Of a stretch of 64,000 nucleotides of DNA, positions 11,290 through 23,928 are shown in pieces. Position 1 is the stretch's first letter. Each line of letters opens with the position of its first letter. A program made the position numbers and the translations under genes. Source of the DNA: Arthrobotrys musiformis (taxonomy: Eukaryota; Ascomycota; Orbiliomycetes; Orbiliales; Orbiliaceae). The stretch covers positions 2,356,001-2,420,000 of the forward strand of contig JAVHJL010000004.1 of assembly GCA_036971715.1 (NCBI GenBank), read 5' to 3'. Below the pieces are notes generated by a model. The model saw only the letters and a list, made by a program, of their open reading frames with translations, did not search any database and had not been told where the DNA came from.

Positions 11290-12417
11290 CTAAAGATACT
11301 GTTTCAAAGCTTGGGGTAAAAGCCAGCCAACTTTCTCGAAGGCGGCAAATAGACGCGACGCCTTATTGACATCAATGTGGCACACTTGTTGCGCATGAGT
11401 CCGCGAAAACACCTGGTTTCCGGCTCGAAGCCGTGTGACCCTCTCGAGGAATATGAGACGCTTCTGCGTTAGATACTGGCCGCAAGAGAGTTTGAGAGTT
11501 GATGCGAGATGTTGTTCTGCTTTGTGAAGAAGATGGCGATCTGGATCATTGGAAATATCAAGAGGGGCCCCAGACCAATCGACGTGAAGACAGCGCGGGT
11601 TATCTGGTAGAAGTTCGATTGGGGGCGTAACATCTTCAACTGTCGAAAAATGTATATCCTTCCGAGTGGTGGTGACCGGTTTCGATTGCCGGCTGAATTT
11701 CGGTTTCACCACTTTGTTATCAGTGTTCCGATGGATTCGCACCTTGTCTTTAGGAGAAGCCAAAATCTCTGAACCTGAACTTCGGGACCTTTGGTGCGAT
11801 CGTTTCGGCCCAGGGGTAGTGGCTGCAGGAGGAACGCTGTATGCAACCGGTTTGACACTCTTTGCGGCCCTCGCAGCCCTTGCGGCCCTCGCGGCATTGA
11901 TTTGCTGTTTCAAAAACTTTCTCTCGCGCCGGAGATATTCTCTCGGATCCCTAAGACAGTCTTGCCATGCCGTTGATTTGAATGTCGGGATGATAGCCTC
12001 TTTTCTTGTTGGGTCGGCCGTGGAGACGTCTATAATGTTTATGGAAATTCGCTTCGCGGATAAAGCTGGAGGGTCTCGATCTGTTTCGGAAATATCAAAC
12101 AACGGTCGTTGACTGTCATCGTTCGAGGGCGCATCGAAGAGAACAGGGTCCCTATTAAGTATCGAAGGGCCAAGATCGGATGGAACTTCAGATATCTGGC
12201 GACTGATAAATGGAGAGGGTGGCGGCGAAAGGATCCCACTTTGTGAGAGTGACTTCTTATCGCCGTGCCTTATCTCGGGAAATCCTGAGGAGCTGTCGGG
12301 TCGGGGAGAAAAGCTCATCGCAGGTCTCTTAAATGGAGACGGTTCCGGGGTTCTCGGCATTTGATTGGTAGTATTTGAATCGTCTTGGACAGGCAGTACC
12401 TGTGGATCAAATTCCAT
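11290..12417 (-). CDS. SWIRM-domain protein, Fun19 / S. pombe Laf type
   Basis: Single exon, 375 residues, start MEFDPQV at 12415-12417. The SWIRM domain is at the C-terminus (about residues 285-375: HVDWSGAPLDIS, LHKAEQHLASTLKLSCGQYLTQKR, VNKASRLFAAFEKVGWL), a helical DNA/histone-tail binding fold found in chromatin complexes. The N-terminal two thirds are low-complexity Ser/Pro-rich with SPF and TPEPSPFKRP motifs, an Ala/Arg repeat (ARAARAARAAKS, about 174-185) and basic patches. This layout matches the fungal Fun19 family, whose S. pombe members associate with the Clr6 histone deacetylase complex. No catalytic domain is present, so it is a binding subunit rather than an LSD1-type enzyme. 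Confidence 0.85.
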   Translation of the reverse strand: MEFDPQVLPVQDDSNTTNQMPRTPEPSPFKRPAMSFSPRPDSSSGFPEIRHGDKKSLSQSGILSPPPSPFISRQISEVPSDLGPSILNRDPVLFDAPSNDDSQRPLFDISETDRDPPALSAKRISINIIDVSTADPTRKEAIIPTFKSTAWQDCLRDPREYLRRERKFLKQQINAARAARAARAAKSVKPVAYSVPPAATTPGPKRSHQRSRSSGSEILASPKDKVRIHRNTDNKVVKPKFSRQSKPVTTTRKDIHFSTVEDVTPPIELLPDNPRCLHVDWSGAPLDISNDPDRHLLHKAEQHLASTLKLSCGQYLTQKRLIFLERVTRLRAGNQVFSRTHAQQVCHIDVNKASRLFAAFEKVGWLLPQALKQYL

Positions 12418-12837
12418 ATCTAGGAAACACTACGACCCGTGGAAGAATGGGCCCCACCAATAGCTACAGGTTTGAAATGCAGGAGGTGAGGGCTATTTGA
12501 ATCGATTGAGACTGGTTGAACTGGTTGGCGGCTCCACGCAATGGCCTTTAAACTAAGCACAGGACAATGGATCGAGTCAGCACAGGTCAGTGTTGAGTCA
12601 ACTGTGGGTGTTGGTAAATGGCAGAGTGGTAAAAGCGCAATAAAAGCTCAAGGCGGTGGTGATCATGGAGGGTAGAACGAAGGAGGAGGAGGAGGAGGAG
12701 GAGGGAAGGGGGGTAGACGATATAAAGTAATCAATACAGAAGAAGCGTGAAAGGATTCATCATACATAGAATGTGGCCAATGGAAGACCCTAGAGCTATG
12801 TATGGGGTTAGGAAATAGGTAGGCTAGGATAATTAAA

Positions 12838-12865
12838 GAAGAAGAAGAAGAAGAAGAAGAAGAAG

Positions 12866-12895
<30 letters not shown>
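12838..12895. repeat. (AAG)n microsatellite
   Basis: About 19 units of GAA/AAG in the upstream region of the SWIRM gene. It gives a false poly-Ser frame on the minus strand. Confidence 0.95.
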
Positions 12896-12897
<2 letters not shown>

Positions 12898-13743
12898 GAA
12901 GAAGCAAAAGGAGAGGTATCAAGTAAGCACGACAGCTTATGCTTATTTCTCTTCAATATCCATCTTTTGTACCTCCCTTCTGGTAAGGAAGGGAAGAATA
13001 AAGAAGGAGAAGGAGAATAAGAAAGGCTAACTTGAGAGGGAAAGGGGGGGCGCGGAGGGGGGGTAAATGGAGTCACAAGGAATGGATGACCATAACTATT
13101 TCGTGGGCCAGGCCAGGCCAGACGGGGTACGAAGCAAAGGTGCTTTGCTTTGATTGAGTGAGCACTTACTCGTTTTGAAGTGTGTGTTGTTGGAGAGTTG
13201 AGGCCTGTTGGCGTTGTGTTGTGTTGTGTGGCAAAGAGCGGAGTGGTCCGTTCGAGGGGAATTTGTCAGCGTTTCCGGGCGCTTCCAAATGGTCACGTGA
13301 TTAGCTATAGATCGAAGGAAATCCGACGCTGAAGCAAGATGAGGATGCGAAATAAATGTAAGGAACAAGAAAGGGAGAAGGAGAGGAAGGGGAGAAAGAG
13401 AGGGAGAAAGAAGGTAGGTGAGTTTGTAAGTACTCAGATAACCTGAGGTTGGAGAGGCTCAGGAATGCCGGCAGACAGGCAGGTTTCTTTGTCTGGCACC
13501 TTCGATTCGATTATGTGTGTGCGTGTGGAATGAATGGGCGCAGTGCAATGCAATGACAATGATATTGCCATTGGACAAAAGAGCAAACGGAAGGCTAGGC
13601 TTAAGAGTCACGGCCTACGTGAGCCTTGTTTCAAGATGACGATACCGACAAACAACTTTGGCCCCCGATAGGCTTTGTTCGATGGCGGATATTTCAATTG
13701 GCCAATTCAATCCTAAACTTAACTTAAGGATCTCTTTCTCTCC

Positions 13744-13776
<33 letters not shown>

Positions 13777-16391
13777 TCAGTCCGAAAGGTGTCGAACCAA
13801 AGTCACATGCACGACGAGGCAAGCTGTGTCTGAGTGACGTCTGAGCAAGATGAGGCGCAAAACCACAACCGTTGCAGGTTGAAAGACAAAAAGGCAGAAG
13901 GGACAAAGCAGGAGGAAGAAGGGCAAAATGCAAAGGTCAACCTACAGGATCCGATGGGGTCTGCAACTCGACCTCAAGCCTTCTGTTGGAGACTCGATCC
14001 GGATCCGTGAAGGAGCTTAAGCTGAGCAACATAAAAGTGCTTCATGGGTACTCTAAAAAATAATTGTGACCGTGTCCATGCATGCCTCTAAACTTACCAG
14101 ATATTAGGATCTTGAAAGTCCGATTTATACCGGCTCAGCTTGAGAATGTTTTCGAGAGATATCGAGACCGTGCCCCCACCCAATTCATTCAGGTTTTGTA
14201 TTGTTCTCAATCCGAGGGCTCTTAAAAAGACGAAGATGGAGATGATGATGGAGATGATGGAGATGGAGATAAAGATAAAGATAAATACGGCTATGGCAAA
14301 GATGGTAGTTACGACGGCAAAGACGGCGATATGAAAGCCGATTTCGTGAGGTCGGTCGTCGCAATCGCCACTCAAGCTTAAGAGGAAATAAGAAGGTCAA
14401 CCCGTTGCTGCTGTACAACACAATAATTTCGGTCGCTCCCTCAGAGAGTCGATGGAAAGGTCGGACTTCTGCCACTCTTACAGGGTAAATTCCCTGACTT
14501 GTAATTGGAAGAGGATGAGGATTCCAAAACTCAAGGTTGCTGGAGACAGAGACAGATAAAAGGAAAGGGTATGGTGTTTGCGCCGCCGGCTGCGAAAGGT
14601 GATATTATGCATTCGCAGACAACTACTATCTTTGGTCATGTCCTAGACCGCTGATTGGCCAGGCGGGCTGAGGGGAGTGGTCAACCTGACCACTGCCCGT
14701 CCTCAGAAGCAGGGAAGCAGCGCGCCAAAAAGCAAAAACGGGTGCGCTGATGGTGGGGCGGGCCAGACGAGGTGTGTGTCACCAGACGCATAATTCCTTG
14801 GAGCCTGATCCTCAAGAAAGCCTCTGAGGATATGGAATAAGAGCTTTCGCTTCGACTGTTATACGGCTGAGCTGCTTTGCCGGGTCGAGACGGATCACAG
14901 CTGACGGAACGGGCAGTCTAGCGCGGTGCATCAGATAACCAATCCTTCCCGGTGTCGGCCAAAGTGTTTTCCTGAGCTTTTGCCCAGAGTTGTATTGATC
15001 AATTGAGATGCAATTGCTTTTGCAGGGATGTCGGTTTGGAGTCGGCCCGCTGATACCTGGACATTACATATGTAAGTATCCTCTGATCAGGAATCCAGTA
15101 AAAACATCGGATGAAAAGTTCTCCCACACCCTGCAAGTGCCGATTCCTAACATGCGTGTGCACATAGGCGTATGCATATATATATCTAATTACTTGAGTA
15201 CCTCCTTGCTGACATACATGAGCCAAGTACATTGGTAAGGAGGCAGTTAGTATGTAGATTTCGCCTCCCCCTCCCGTGCGCCTGTGGGAGGGAGTATTGC
15301 CCCTCCAAGGTTGTCGAGGGAGGCCCCGGGAACGAGACCAGGTCTGAAATCCAATTTGTTTCTAAACCTATCAGCAACTTATTTTTTAACTTGGATTTTA
15401 CAATCAGAGAGCCACCCTCATACTTGTTTCGAGAAAAGTAAGGGTCAAAACGTCGCAAAAGGTGAAACATCCTTGTGTACATAGTATACCACATCTACAG
15501 ACGTACCTAAGCAGTTACATACATTCGATACGCACACCAAACGATTGCCTTCGCGAATCCTCTGTTTCCGGAGGCTCTGTTGATACTTGGGCAAAAAGGC
15601 GATTGACCGCCTGGCCTCGTGGCTGATGTGGGACAATTACGTACATGTGCATGTGTATGTGCTTTGTAGGAAGCACTTACGTGTGGTATGTGTGAAGGGC
15701 AAGGCCCCACAGACATTGACCTCTGTTTATCGGCCAAAACCACCATCCGATCACATGGGTCCCCAACAGCTTGGAGCTTCGTCACCCCTGTTCGACCCCT
15801 CACTAGCAGCCCGTCCAATGCGCATGTGATCGCGGTGTCAATTGGCTCTCATTCGAGAATTCTTATCGATAGCTTCCCTGTCAACCACCTGCACTGAACA
15901 GGGAGCGGGAGCATCAACGGGAAGCAAATGCAGCTGATTGATTTTCAAAGGCATGCACACCCAGATGCAGGATATCATTGCCCCTAAAACATCCAAGTGC
16001 GACTCCAAATTGGAAGAATATAATGTAGCAATCCCGGTTGGTCCAGCAGTAGGCACACAGGAAGCAAATTGATCAGATATTCCCTGACACGCGATGAGGT
16101 CGGGACCGGACTATGATCGGGCGGCATTGCATTTTGGATCGAATCGCGGACAAAACTGATCCGCTCGGCGACCTCAAATGCAGATGTTCGGGAAGATAAT
16201 AACCAGGTACCCTCGATAGTTGGACCATCTACATGTATGTTATGCCGCGAAAGAAGCTCCACCGTGCGGCACCCAACCTTACGTATGGGATTTAGCGTCC
16301 TCGATTGAATCATGGGGCCAGGTCATCATCCAAGAAACAGCCCAATGTGACCTGATGGGAAATACCACACACTAAACCCCAGCCCAACACA

Positions 16392-16434
16392 TCACACCAC
16401 ACCACACCACACCACACCACACCACACCACACCA
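16392..16434. repeat. (ACACC)n microsatellite
   Basis: About eight units of a five-base CA-rich repeat in non-coding DNA. Confidence 0.95.
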
Positions 16435-17134
16435 CGTTCGGCGTTGTATGTACACTTTGCTTTGGGGTACGCATGGCTTCTAACAGTCTCGTAACCAAAG
16501 CTTCTAGGGCAAGGTTTCCAAAAAACAAACAAAAAAAAAACACGATGGCGATGCTCTTACTGAGAGTCGTGGCTTTCACGGCAGCAGTGCTTGGGGAGTA
16601 ATCAGGGTGTATTTCCTGTTTTATATATATAGGTATATATTGGGAGGAAAGGGTGCAAGTGTCACATCGAGATTCCGACTTCTCGAGTATAGTACAATTA
16701 TGTGAGAGGAAGCTTCGAAGGCGCACATGCGATTTAACGGCATCAAATGAACAACCATAAAATATTGCTCTGGAGCAACTGTACCATAGATGTATACGCT
16801 ATGGAAGAGCTTGTGGGCGGAGTTATTCAGCGAATGGAGAGATGCGGATGGGAGGGGTTTGTGTCTATGTATGGCTATCCCCATAAAAAGAAAATACTGG
16901 GAATGCAAAATGGATGACTTCTCAACCATAATAAGAAGCCAAGCAGCTTTGCTATCCTTTTATATCGTATCGTATCCAAGCTCCTCCTCCCATCTTTACA
17001 GGCAGATATCCGACCGAAAGAAAAAAAAAAGTTATGTAAAAATGTGGCAAGGGAAAAAGAAAAAGTTTTTCGTCCAGCATATGATGGCTTTTTGAGAAAC
17101 AAGAAAAATGTCAGGATGTTGCAGTCTCGTCGGT

Positions 17135-18555
17135 CTAGGCACTAGTATCGGCTTCCGGGCACGCGTTCATGATATGGCCGGGCTTTTTGCACCTATTTGG
17201 GAGACGGTGTTAATTTAGGACTAAAAAGACTAAAATGAAGTCTGTGCAACTTACTTATAACAAACGCGGTCCTGCTCACTATTGCAGTCGCGAGAAAGAT
17301 GTCCAATTTGGCCGCCTAAATGCAATTAGTCAAAGTGTTCGATATGCGGAAAGGGCGGCAAGAATAAGGGAAATGGAAGGGTCATCATCTTCGCCGGACA
17401 TACAATTGTAGCACTTCTGACCCTGTGTACAGTCGCGAGACATGTGGCCTTGATGTAGGTCGAGAATGTCAGATTTAACGAGATTTCTATGTTTCAATAT
17501 TTTTTATGCAATACTCACCAAATCCTAGAAGGAAAGAAAAAACAGTTAGATTTTCCATTTGTACCGGCGCAAGCTGCTTTCAATACGGTATTATAGGATA
17601 CTTACCGCCACAAGAGTAGCAAGTCTGTCCACGGCTACTCGTATATCTGTTTCCCCCGCTATATCCTCCGTTGTCTCCGGACTGGCAGTTGCGGGCAATA
17701 TGGCCGACTTTCCCGCACTTGTAGCATTCAGCACCAGAACCACCAGCAACGCCGCTGTTGCCACCGGAGTAGGAGCTGCCAGAAGACTCATTAGTGCATT
17801 CACGGCTTATGTGACCTGTTTGCCCACATCGATAGCAGGATTTCTCCTTTGGTGGTGACTGGCATTCTCGACCTTGGTTCGTTAGCGGGGAACTAGCAAT
17901 GATGACGATGACGATGGTGACGATGTGAAGGAGGAGGAGGGGGGGGGAAGGCTACTTACTGAGGTGACCATCTTCTGTATTTTGGAGAAAACGTAATGAA
18001 AGACGGGAATAAAGAGTTAGCCTTTGCTCCGCTTTTGCATACCGACCCGCACGCTATCCCTCGGATGACGCACAAACACAAGGGAGAAAATTACGCCACA
18101 TACGTCCACAGTTGTAGCTAATTCACCATCAGCTACGTCAAACCACGACAGATTTCAGGGTGCAATCGTAAAGAGAGAGGCAGGGTAATGACAGGAAAGG
18201 CGCAACCCTAAGCAACGGGGTGACTTACCAGACTGGGTTGCCTCTTTTTGGGCAGTCCTTAGCCTGAATGAAGGGTCGAACGAGAGCGTTAGCAGCGATA
18301 AATTCGAGGTATTGGTTGGATATAATCAAATCCCACATACCTGATGACCAGATCCGCCGCCTAAAAGAAGAAACCTCCGAGTTAGTTAATGCATATGTAT
18401 ATAGGCGATATGTGGCGGTTGGGTATAGCCTCGAATCCATGTTGGGAAGAGCAATGGTAGTGGCAACAGCAATAGCGACAGGGTTTGGAAAACGAACAAT
18501 TGTAGCAAGATCGGTTGCCACCGAAGCCTCCATAAGAATTTCCTCCGCCTTCCAT
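17135..18555 (-). CDS. Seven-CCHC zinc-knuckle nucleic-acid binding protein (Gis2/Byr3/CNBP type)
   Basis: Cytoplasmic RNA/ssDNA-binding protein of the CNBP family, linked to translation and stress granules in yeast (Gis2). Ten exons: 18555-18498, 18360-18341, 18263-18229, 18117-18104, 17974-17960, 17872-17606, 17524-17519, 17448-17404, 17315-17255, 17192-17135, giving 192 residues. Seven perfect C-x2-C-x4-H-x4-C knuckles appear only when this splicing is used: CYNCGGSGHQAKDC, CYNCGQDGHLSREC, CYRCGQTGHISREC, CYKCGKVGHIARNC, CYSCGGFGHMSRDC, CYNCGQIGHLSRDC, CYKCKKPGHIMNAC. Exon sizes include 6, 14, 15 and 20 nt. Introns (62-137 nt) are GT-AG; the first has a less usual GTTCGT donor. A Ser/Gly-rich spacer lies between knuckles 3 and 4. 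Every knuckle being intact is strong support for the model. Confidence 0.93.
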
Positions 18556-19659
18556 TTTGGGCCTGTGAAGAGAGATGGGGGGGGGGGGGGGGGGAGCAAT
18601 ATGCAAATGATAGATAAAAGCTGGACAGGTAGGCGTTGGGGTCTAAGAACGAGTACACACGATGTTTATTGTTAGCTGATGCACAGGTGGGTTTAAAGTT
18701 TATTTAGGAATGGCAAATGATAATGATAATAACAATAATGGCAATAGTGATAGTAATAGCAACGAATAAAAATTTTCAAAATTTCAAAATTTTAAAATTT
18801 CAAAAAAAATTTCAAAAAAAACTTGGTAGGGAAACAAAGTGGAGGGGGGTGTGGTAGGTAGGGCACGTAAAAACCCGGTTCTTAAACAGGTATTAGATAC
18901 CTAGCAGCTGGGAGTGAGTGGTCCGTGGGGAAGGATAGGGAAAGGGAGACGGAGACGGAGACGGGTGGTGGTGGCAACGGTTGAAGTAGGGGTATTTGTG
19001 GGAGGGGAGGAGGGTGTAATTAAGGGAAGAGAAAATGTGGAGAAAGATGGTATGGAGAGGATTGATGACGACGGTGATGATAGTGAAGAGAAGACAAGGC
19101 ATGGGCAATGTTACCAATGCAATTGAGAGAGGAAAGAAGGGCGTACTGACTTGACGGGAGCGTAAACCGTAAACCTTCGAGCAAAGAAGAGGGAGGGAAG
19201 AAGGATTGTTGTCGATGACGATGTTGTTTGTTGTCGTCGATAGTGGTGGTGGTGGTGGTGTGTGGTTGTGATGTGTGATGTGTGATGTGTGGTGTGTGGT
19301 GTGTGGTGGTCGTGGTCGTGGTCGTGGTCGTGGGTGGAATTGAGATGTGGAGATCTGGAGATCGATGAGAGTGGAGTGGAGATGTTGTTAGGATGGAATA
19401 AAGAGCAAAGAAGAGCAAATGGAAGGCAGGGCAGGGCAAGGCTTAGTCAGTTCAATTACTTGGGTTGAGTACCTAGGTAATTACTTAAGAAGTACATATG
19501 TACCTACCTGTCTACCCAAGCAAGTACCCAAGTGTCTAACTGTTTACCTACCTAACTGTTTACCTCTTTTTTTCTCTCTTTTTCCTCTTTTTCCTCTTCT
19601 TCTTCCTTCCCCAGAATCGGACGGACGAGCTGAGATCCAAGTGAGGTCGAGTCGAGCTT

Positions 19660-19714
19660 CGATTTCGATTTCGATTTCGATTTCGATTTTTTTTTTTTTT
19701 TTTTTTTTTTTTTT
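19660..19714. repeat. (CGATTT)n followed by poly-T
   Basis: About five CGATTT units grade into a T-run of roughly 26 bases in intergenic DNA. Confidence 0.9.
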
Positions 19715-19978
19715 CTTTATGAGTTGCTACCAAAAATTTCACCCCAAAAAAGAAAAAGAAAAGAACGCAAAGAACAGTAAGGCAATTCTAAGCTAAGAAT
19801 TTTTTTAATTTTTTTTTTTTTTGTTTTTCGGTTTTGACTTTGTGTGTGTGTTGCCCACCTTTGCGGAGAAATGAATCAAGCAGGTCCATGTTGTACATCC
19901 AGACATAGTATACTCTGACCATGTACAGTACAGACATGCACTCAAGTAAAAGTAATTGAAATAGGTAAGCTAAGAGGA

Positions 19979-20017
19979 AAGGCAAGGCAAGGTAAGGCAA
20001 GGCAAGGCAAGGCAAGG
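19979..20017. repeat. (GGCAA)n microsatellite
   Basis: About seven imperfect units of AAGGC/GGCAA in intergenic DNA. Confidence 0.9.
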
Positions 20018-20245
20018 TGAGGTAACCCCGGTCTCAACCAACTCACCATTCATTACTTGCTCCTCGAGACTTGACTCAAGGTGCCTGTTGTATACATCAC
20101 GGGTGAATGTGTTGCGGCTTGGCACGAATGGTGGAAAACGGATGATGCACGTGACAGGCCCCTACGATAGCTGGCTGATTAGGTAATCAGTAAAACCAAC
20201 CATCTACCCACTGGCGACTGGGGGCGGTGTACTGTACTATAACAA

Positions 20246-20320
20246 CCACAGCTCCAACTCCAACTCCAACTCCAACCACAACCACAACCACAACCACAAC
20301 AACTCCAACCACAACTCCAA
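20246..20320. repeat. CAACTC / CAACCA minisatellite-like tract
   Basis: Alternating CAACTC and CAACCA hexamers within the UBP3 upstream region. Confidence 0.85.
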
Positions 20321-21113
20321 GCTTGGCCCTCTCTTACTTACCTACTTACTTACTTTAACACCTAAAATTAATTATATCCATCCCATCCCATCCCATCCCA
20401 TCCCATCCCACTCACCTACCGTCATCATCATCCCCATCGCCGACCATCAATCATCGACATCGACACAATCTTCGTAAAATACCCCGGCATCAACATCCGT
20501 CCTCCTTCTCTGGGTGACTCTTACTGAAATCAAGTACCCAACTCCACGCGCCGTCTAAGATCAATCCACCAGGACCCTCGCGTATCCTACATTCATCAAC
20601 CAAACCGTCAACGTACCCCCACCCATACATACTTACACCCGCCCGCCTGCCTACCCTGCTATTCACATTCATCTATTTCCCAACCACTTACCTCTATTGA
20701 ATCCTTGAGATAGCTTGGGTTGGCTCGGAATCTTTCGTCTCGCCCTCTCAATCTCACGGATCATTGGTGTTATTGCAATTGCTTCCGGCGACCCTCACCA
20801 TCAACCGGTCCTCGCAGCATTGCTGCAGCACTATCCTGTTGAACACTACACAATAACCCCGTGATACCCTTCCCCGGAACGGTTATGCAGCGGTGATGAA
20901 GTCCGCTACTGGGTTCTCTCCTCCGGAATAGATAACTGGGAAGCGAACAGAAGCTAAGGATCCATACCTTTTTGTCGCGAGGTTAGCAAGCAAATCTGCC
21001 TTTATATATGCTACCCTTAGCATACATCACCGTGTCCCCATTTCTGCCGGGAATCATCAAGCCTAATCTAACGTTCTTCACCTCATCATAGGTTCGTCCC
21101 GCTCTCCCCAAAT

Positions 21114-23928
21114 ATGAATCATCATCAGTACCCCCAAATGCCCCCTCACGGGCCATACGTCCCACAACAGATGATGGGCCCACCACCACATCATCACCAC
21201 CACCATCACCACAGCCATGCTCACCAACACCAACATCAACACCAGCACCAACCGTCTTACCCACCTCATCCTCAGCATGTGCTTCCGTACTCTCAGCATC
21301 CGCCTCCACACCCACACTCACAAGCACAGGACTACCGTCCGCCCCATTTCCACCAACCTAGTCGACCCTTGATAGTCTCAACACCTGCTTCTTACATACC
21401 TCAATATCACCCTATAGCCCCCCACCATATGCCTAATGCCTTTTATCGCCCCTCTCATCTACAACCAAATGTACCCCCCTACTACCCCTCCCAAGAAATC
21501 CACCAGCCGCCTCCAGATATCCCGTCCCCCGCCTCTCTCCCTCGCGATACCGTCATTTCATACCCAGGCTCGAGCCCCGCTCCCTCTACCAAAGTAATCG
21601 ACGAGTCAAGACCGAAATATGAAACATCAAACACACCTTCTTCATCGGTATCCCATTCGCCGATGATTCCGAGCGTTGTACCGCTGCGAGCCGGTCATTA
21701 TTCTAATATTCTGGTAATTACAAAGCCCCTCTTCGACCCCCATAAATTACACATAACTTGACATTCCAGTCTTACTCCTCATTGCCATTTTTCTAGCAAC
21801 TCCCTTGGTATTCGGCCCCTGGTAAACCTTTCCCTTTGAGAAAACCAAAGACTATCAAAGCCAAAAGTTTTCCAGATACCACTCTTCAACAAGCAATTCC
21901 CCCAGGCTCGAATAGTGTTTCTACCACCCCTCAAACTTCCGATCTTGGATTAAGAAATGGGGCTATTCATCCGGCCGAAATGACAGACGTTTCACCTTCG
22001 GGGTTAGAATCTAATGACCAAAATGCCGCAACCGAGTCGGAAGCGACTGCTACTTCACCCTCAGCAGATAGACCTGGGAAATCAACGAATCCCCCAGCCC
22101 CCGCTGTCCCAGTCGTCCCTTTCATCCCAGCGATCCACAAACCAAGGAAGGGCGCCGAACCCACAGCTGCGCCCTGCGATTCGGAGAGAGATCAACAGTC
22201 TATCGTAGAAACCGAAGGGTCCGGGGATCCCAAGGGAAAGGGAGACGAAACCCAGACAGCTGCTGACACCCAGCATCATCCACCGCCACCGCCAAAATCC
22301 TGGGCCGACCTTGTTCGTTCTAAAACTGCCGCAGCTACCACATCTACTAACTCGGCTCTTCTCCACCCAAATGGTTTACCAGTCGTCGCTGGAAAGCCCG
22401 GAGATGCACAAACCTGCACGCTAGCTGAAGTTTTACAAGCTTTCGATATTCCTCAGCTGAAGAGTTCCGGCTTGGAATTTAAAGTACCCTTAATAGAGCC
22501 CCGGGGCCTAATAAACACGGGAAATATGTGCTTTATGAACTCGGTATGGTATACCTGTCATTGAAGAGAGTAATTGGGTCCAGGACTAACTTCTTTGGTG
22601 GCTGGATGTTAGATACTACAAGCACTGCTGTTTTGTGGACCTTTCTTTCTGTTTCTTGACGCAATCAGCAGGAAGGTTGTTCACAACTTCAAAAATGAAA
22701 CACCTTTAATCGATGCCATGTATGTTTTACCTTGCTTTGCATTGGATAACTACTTAAGTACCTTGCGTGAAATGACTAACTTTTATGCAGGATCTTGTTT
22801 ATGCGCGAGTTCCGACGAGTTCCATCTGGAGCCGTCTCATCGGGTGAAAACCCCGCCTCGGATATCATGGTATCCGGAGATCCATTTGTTCCTGAATACG
22901 TCTACGAAGCGGTAAGGGGTCTTAAGCGGTTTAGTTCCATGAGGGTATGTTGGCCTCGCCCTGATTCAATTTTTCACCCCTTGTCTAATGGTTTACAGCG
23001 TGGTCATCAACAAGACGCTGAGGAGTTCCTCAATTTCTTTCTTGATGTACTACACGAGGAGTGTGTAGCCGCCATCAAAGCAGGGGAGGGGGCCAAACAG
23101 GATAGTTCGGTTGGCCCCAACCATACTATGACCCCATCCGAAGAAGACGATTCAGGATGGCTAGAAGTCGGGCACAAGCAAAAAGCGACCATTACACGCA
23201 ACATTGGGCATATTAGTGGAGTATCCCCGGTTACGAAGATTTTTGGTGGACAAATGCGAAACGAGTTGAGGGTCTCTGGCCAACGAAGCAGCGTAATGCG
23301 AGAACCGTATCAATCCCTACAGCTTGATATACAGGGTAGCAATGTCCACAGTATCGTTGACGCCCTTCGCCAAATCAGCATCCCGGAACAGCTTCAGGGC
23401 GGTGATTTTAAATCCGCTCGAGGAGCAAGTGCATCCGCTACCAAACAGGCTTTCATTGATAGCCTTCCGCCGGTACTCATTCTACATCTTAAGCGTTTTC
23501 AATACAACAACACTGGCGGAACGCAGAAGATTTGGAAGAGCATAGGCTATCCTCTTGACCTCGAGATACCTAGCGAGGCTCTTAGCCCTACGCGCAGGTC
23601 TACTCCCCACCCAGCCCGGTACAAGCTTATTAGTGTGGTTTATCACCATGGAAAGAGTGCCACGAATGGACACTATACGGTTGACGTGAAAAGACAAGAG
23701 GGGTGGATCCGCATTGATGATACAGTCGTCAAGAGAATCGCTGGGGATGACGTAGTTGTGAGCGATGGCCTTTATCACTCAGAAACCCGCAAGAGAGTCG
23801 CCAGCGAAGATAATGGCTGGAAGGAAGTCAATTTCGCGACAAAGGTTAGTGGCAAAGCTACGATTGCAGCCAACAGCACGCCAAAAGATGATAAGGTGGC
23901 ATACTTATTATTCTATGAATTACTGTAA
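21114..23928 (+). CDS. UBP3: Ubiquitin carboxyl-terminal hydrolase, Ubp3/USP10 type
   Basis: Deubiquitinating cysteine protease of the USP family (C19). Yeast Ubp3 with Bre5 acts on vesicle-coat proteins, ribophagy and transcription factors. Exons 21114-21713, 21797-22543, 22613-22719, 22791-22944, 22999-23928 give 845 residues. The N-terminal about 420 residues are disordered, beginning with a His/Gln-rich tract (eight His in a row, then HQ repeats) and Pro/Ser-rich DNA. The USP core starts with the Cys box GLINTGNMCFMNS (C445), then GHQQDAEEF, PPVLILHLKRFQY, and the His box YHHGKSATNGHYTVDV (H761) and WIRIDD. It ends KVAYLLFYELL, typical for the family. The fourth intron (22945-22998, 54 nt) is a multiple of three and free of stops, so the open frame reads through it; the homologous protein lacks those residues. 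Confidence 0.94.

Larger units (their letters stand above)
12418..17134. other. 4.7-kb gap without a supported gene
   Basis: Lies between the start of the SWIRM gene and the 3' end of the zinc-knuckle gene. It holds several simple repeats, a T-run abutting an A-run at about 13744-13774, and GATGGA repeats near 14235-14285. Small open frames (for example 14094-14375 minus, hydrophobic, derived from the GAT/GGA repeat) show no family similarity. Long leader and regulatory DNA for the SWIRM gene is the likeliest content. Confidence 0.55.
18556..21113. promoter_or_regulatory. 2.6-kb divergent region, zinc-knuckle gene / UBP3
   Basis: Leaders and promoters of two divergent genes. A CTCTTCACAG just before the zinc-knuckle ATG may be a 5'-UTR intron acceptor, and TCATCATAG at 21081-21089 may be one for UBP3. 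It holds a G16-18 run at about 18577-18594, GT/GGT-rich and CGATTT repeats, T-runs near 19690-19714 and 19800-19822, a GGCAA repeat, CAACTC/CAACCA repeats and CATCC repeats, plus TACCTAGGTA-like motifs at 19468-19560. No gene seen. Confidence 0.55.

Noticed and set aside
14094..14475. Small hydrophobic minus-strand frames that look like a membrane protein
   Set aside because: The hydrophobic stretch is the translation of a GAT/GGA repeat; two frames over the same repeat look equally hydrophobic.
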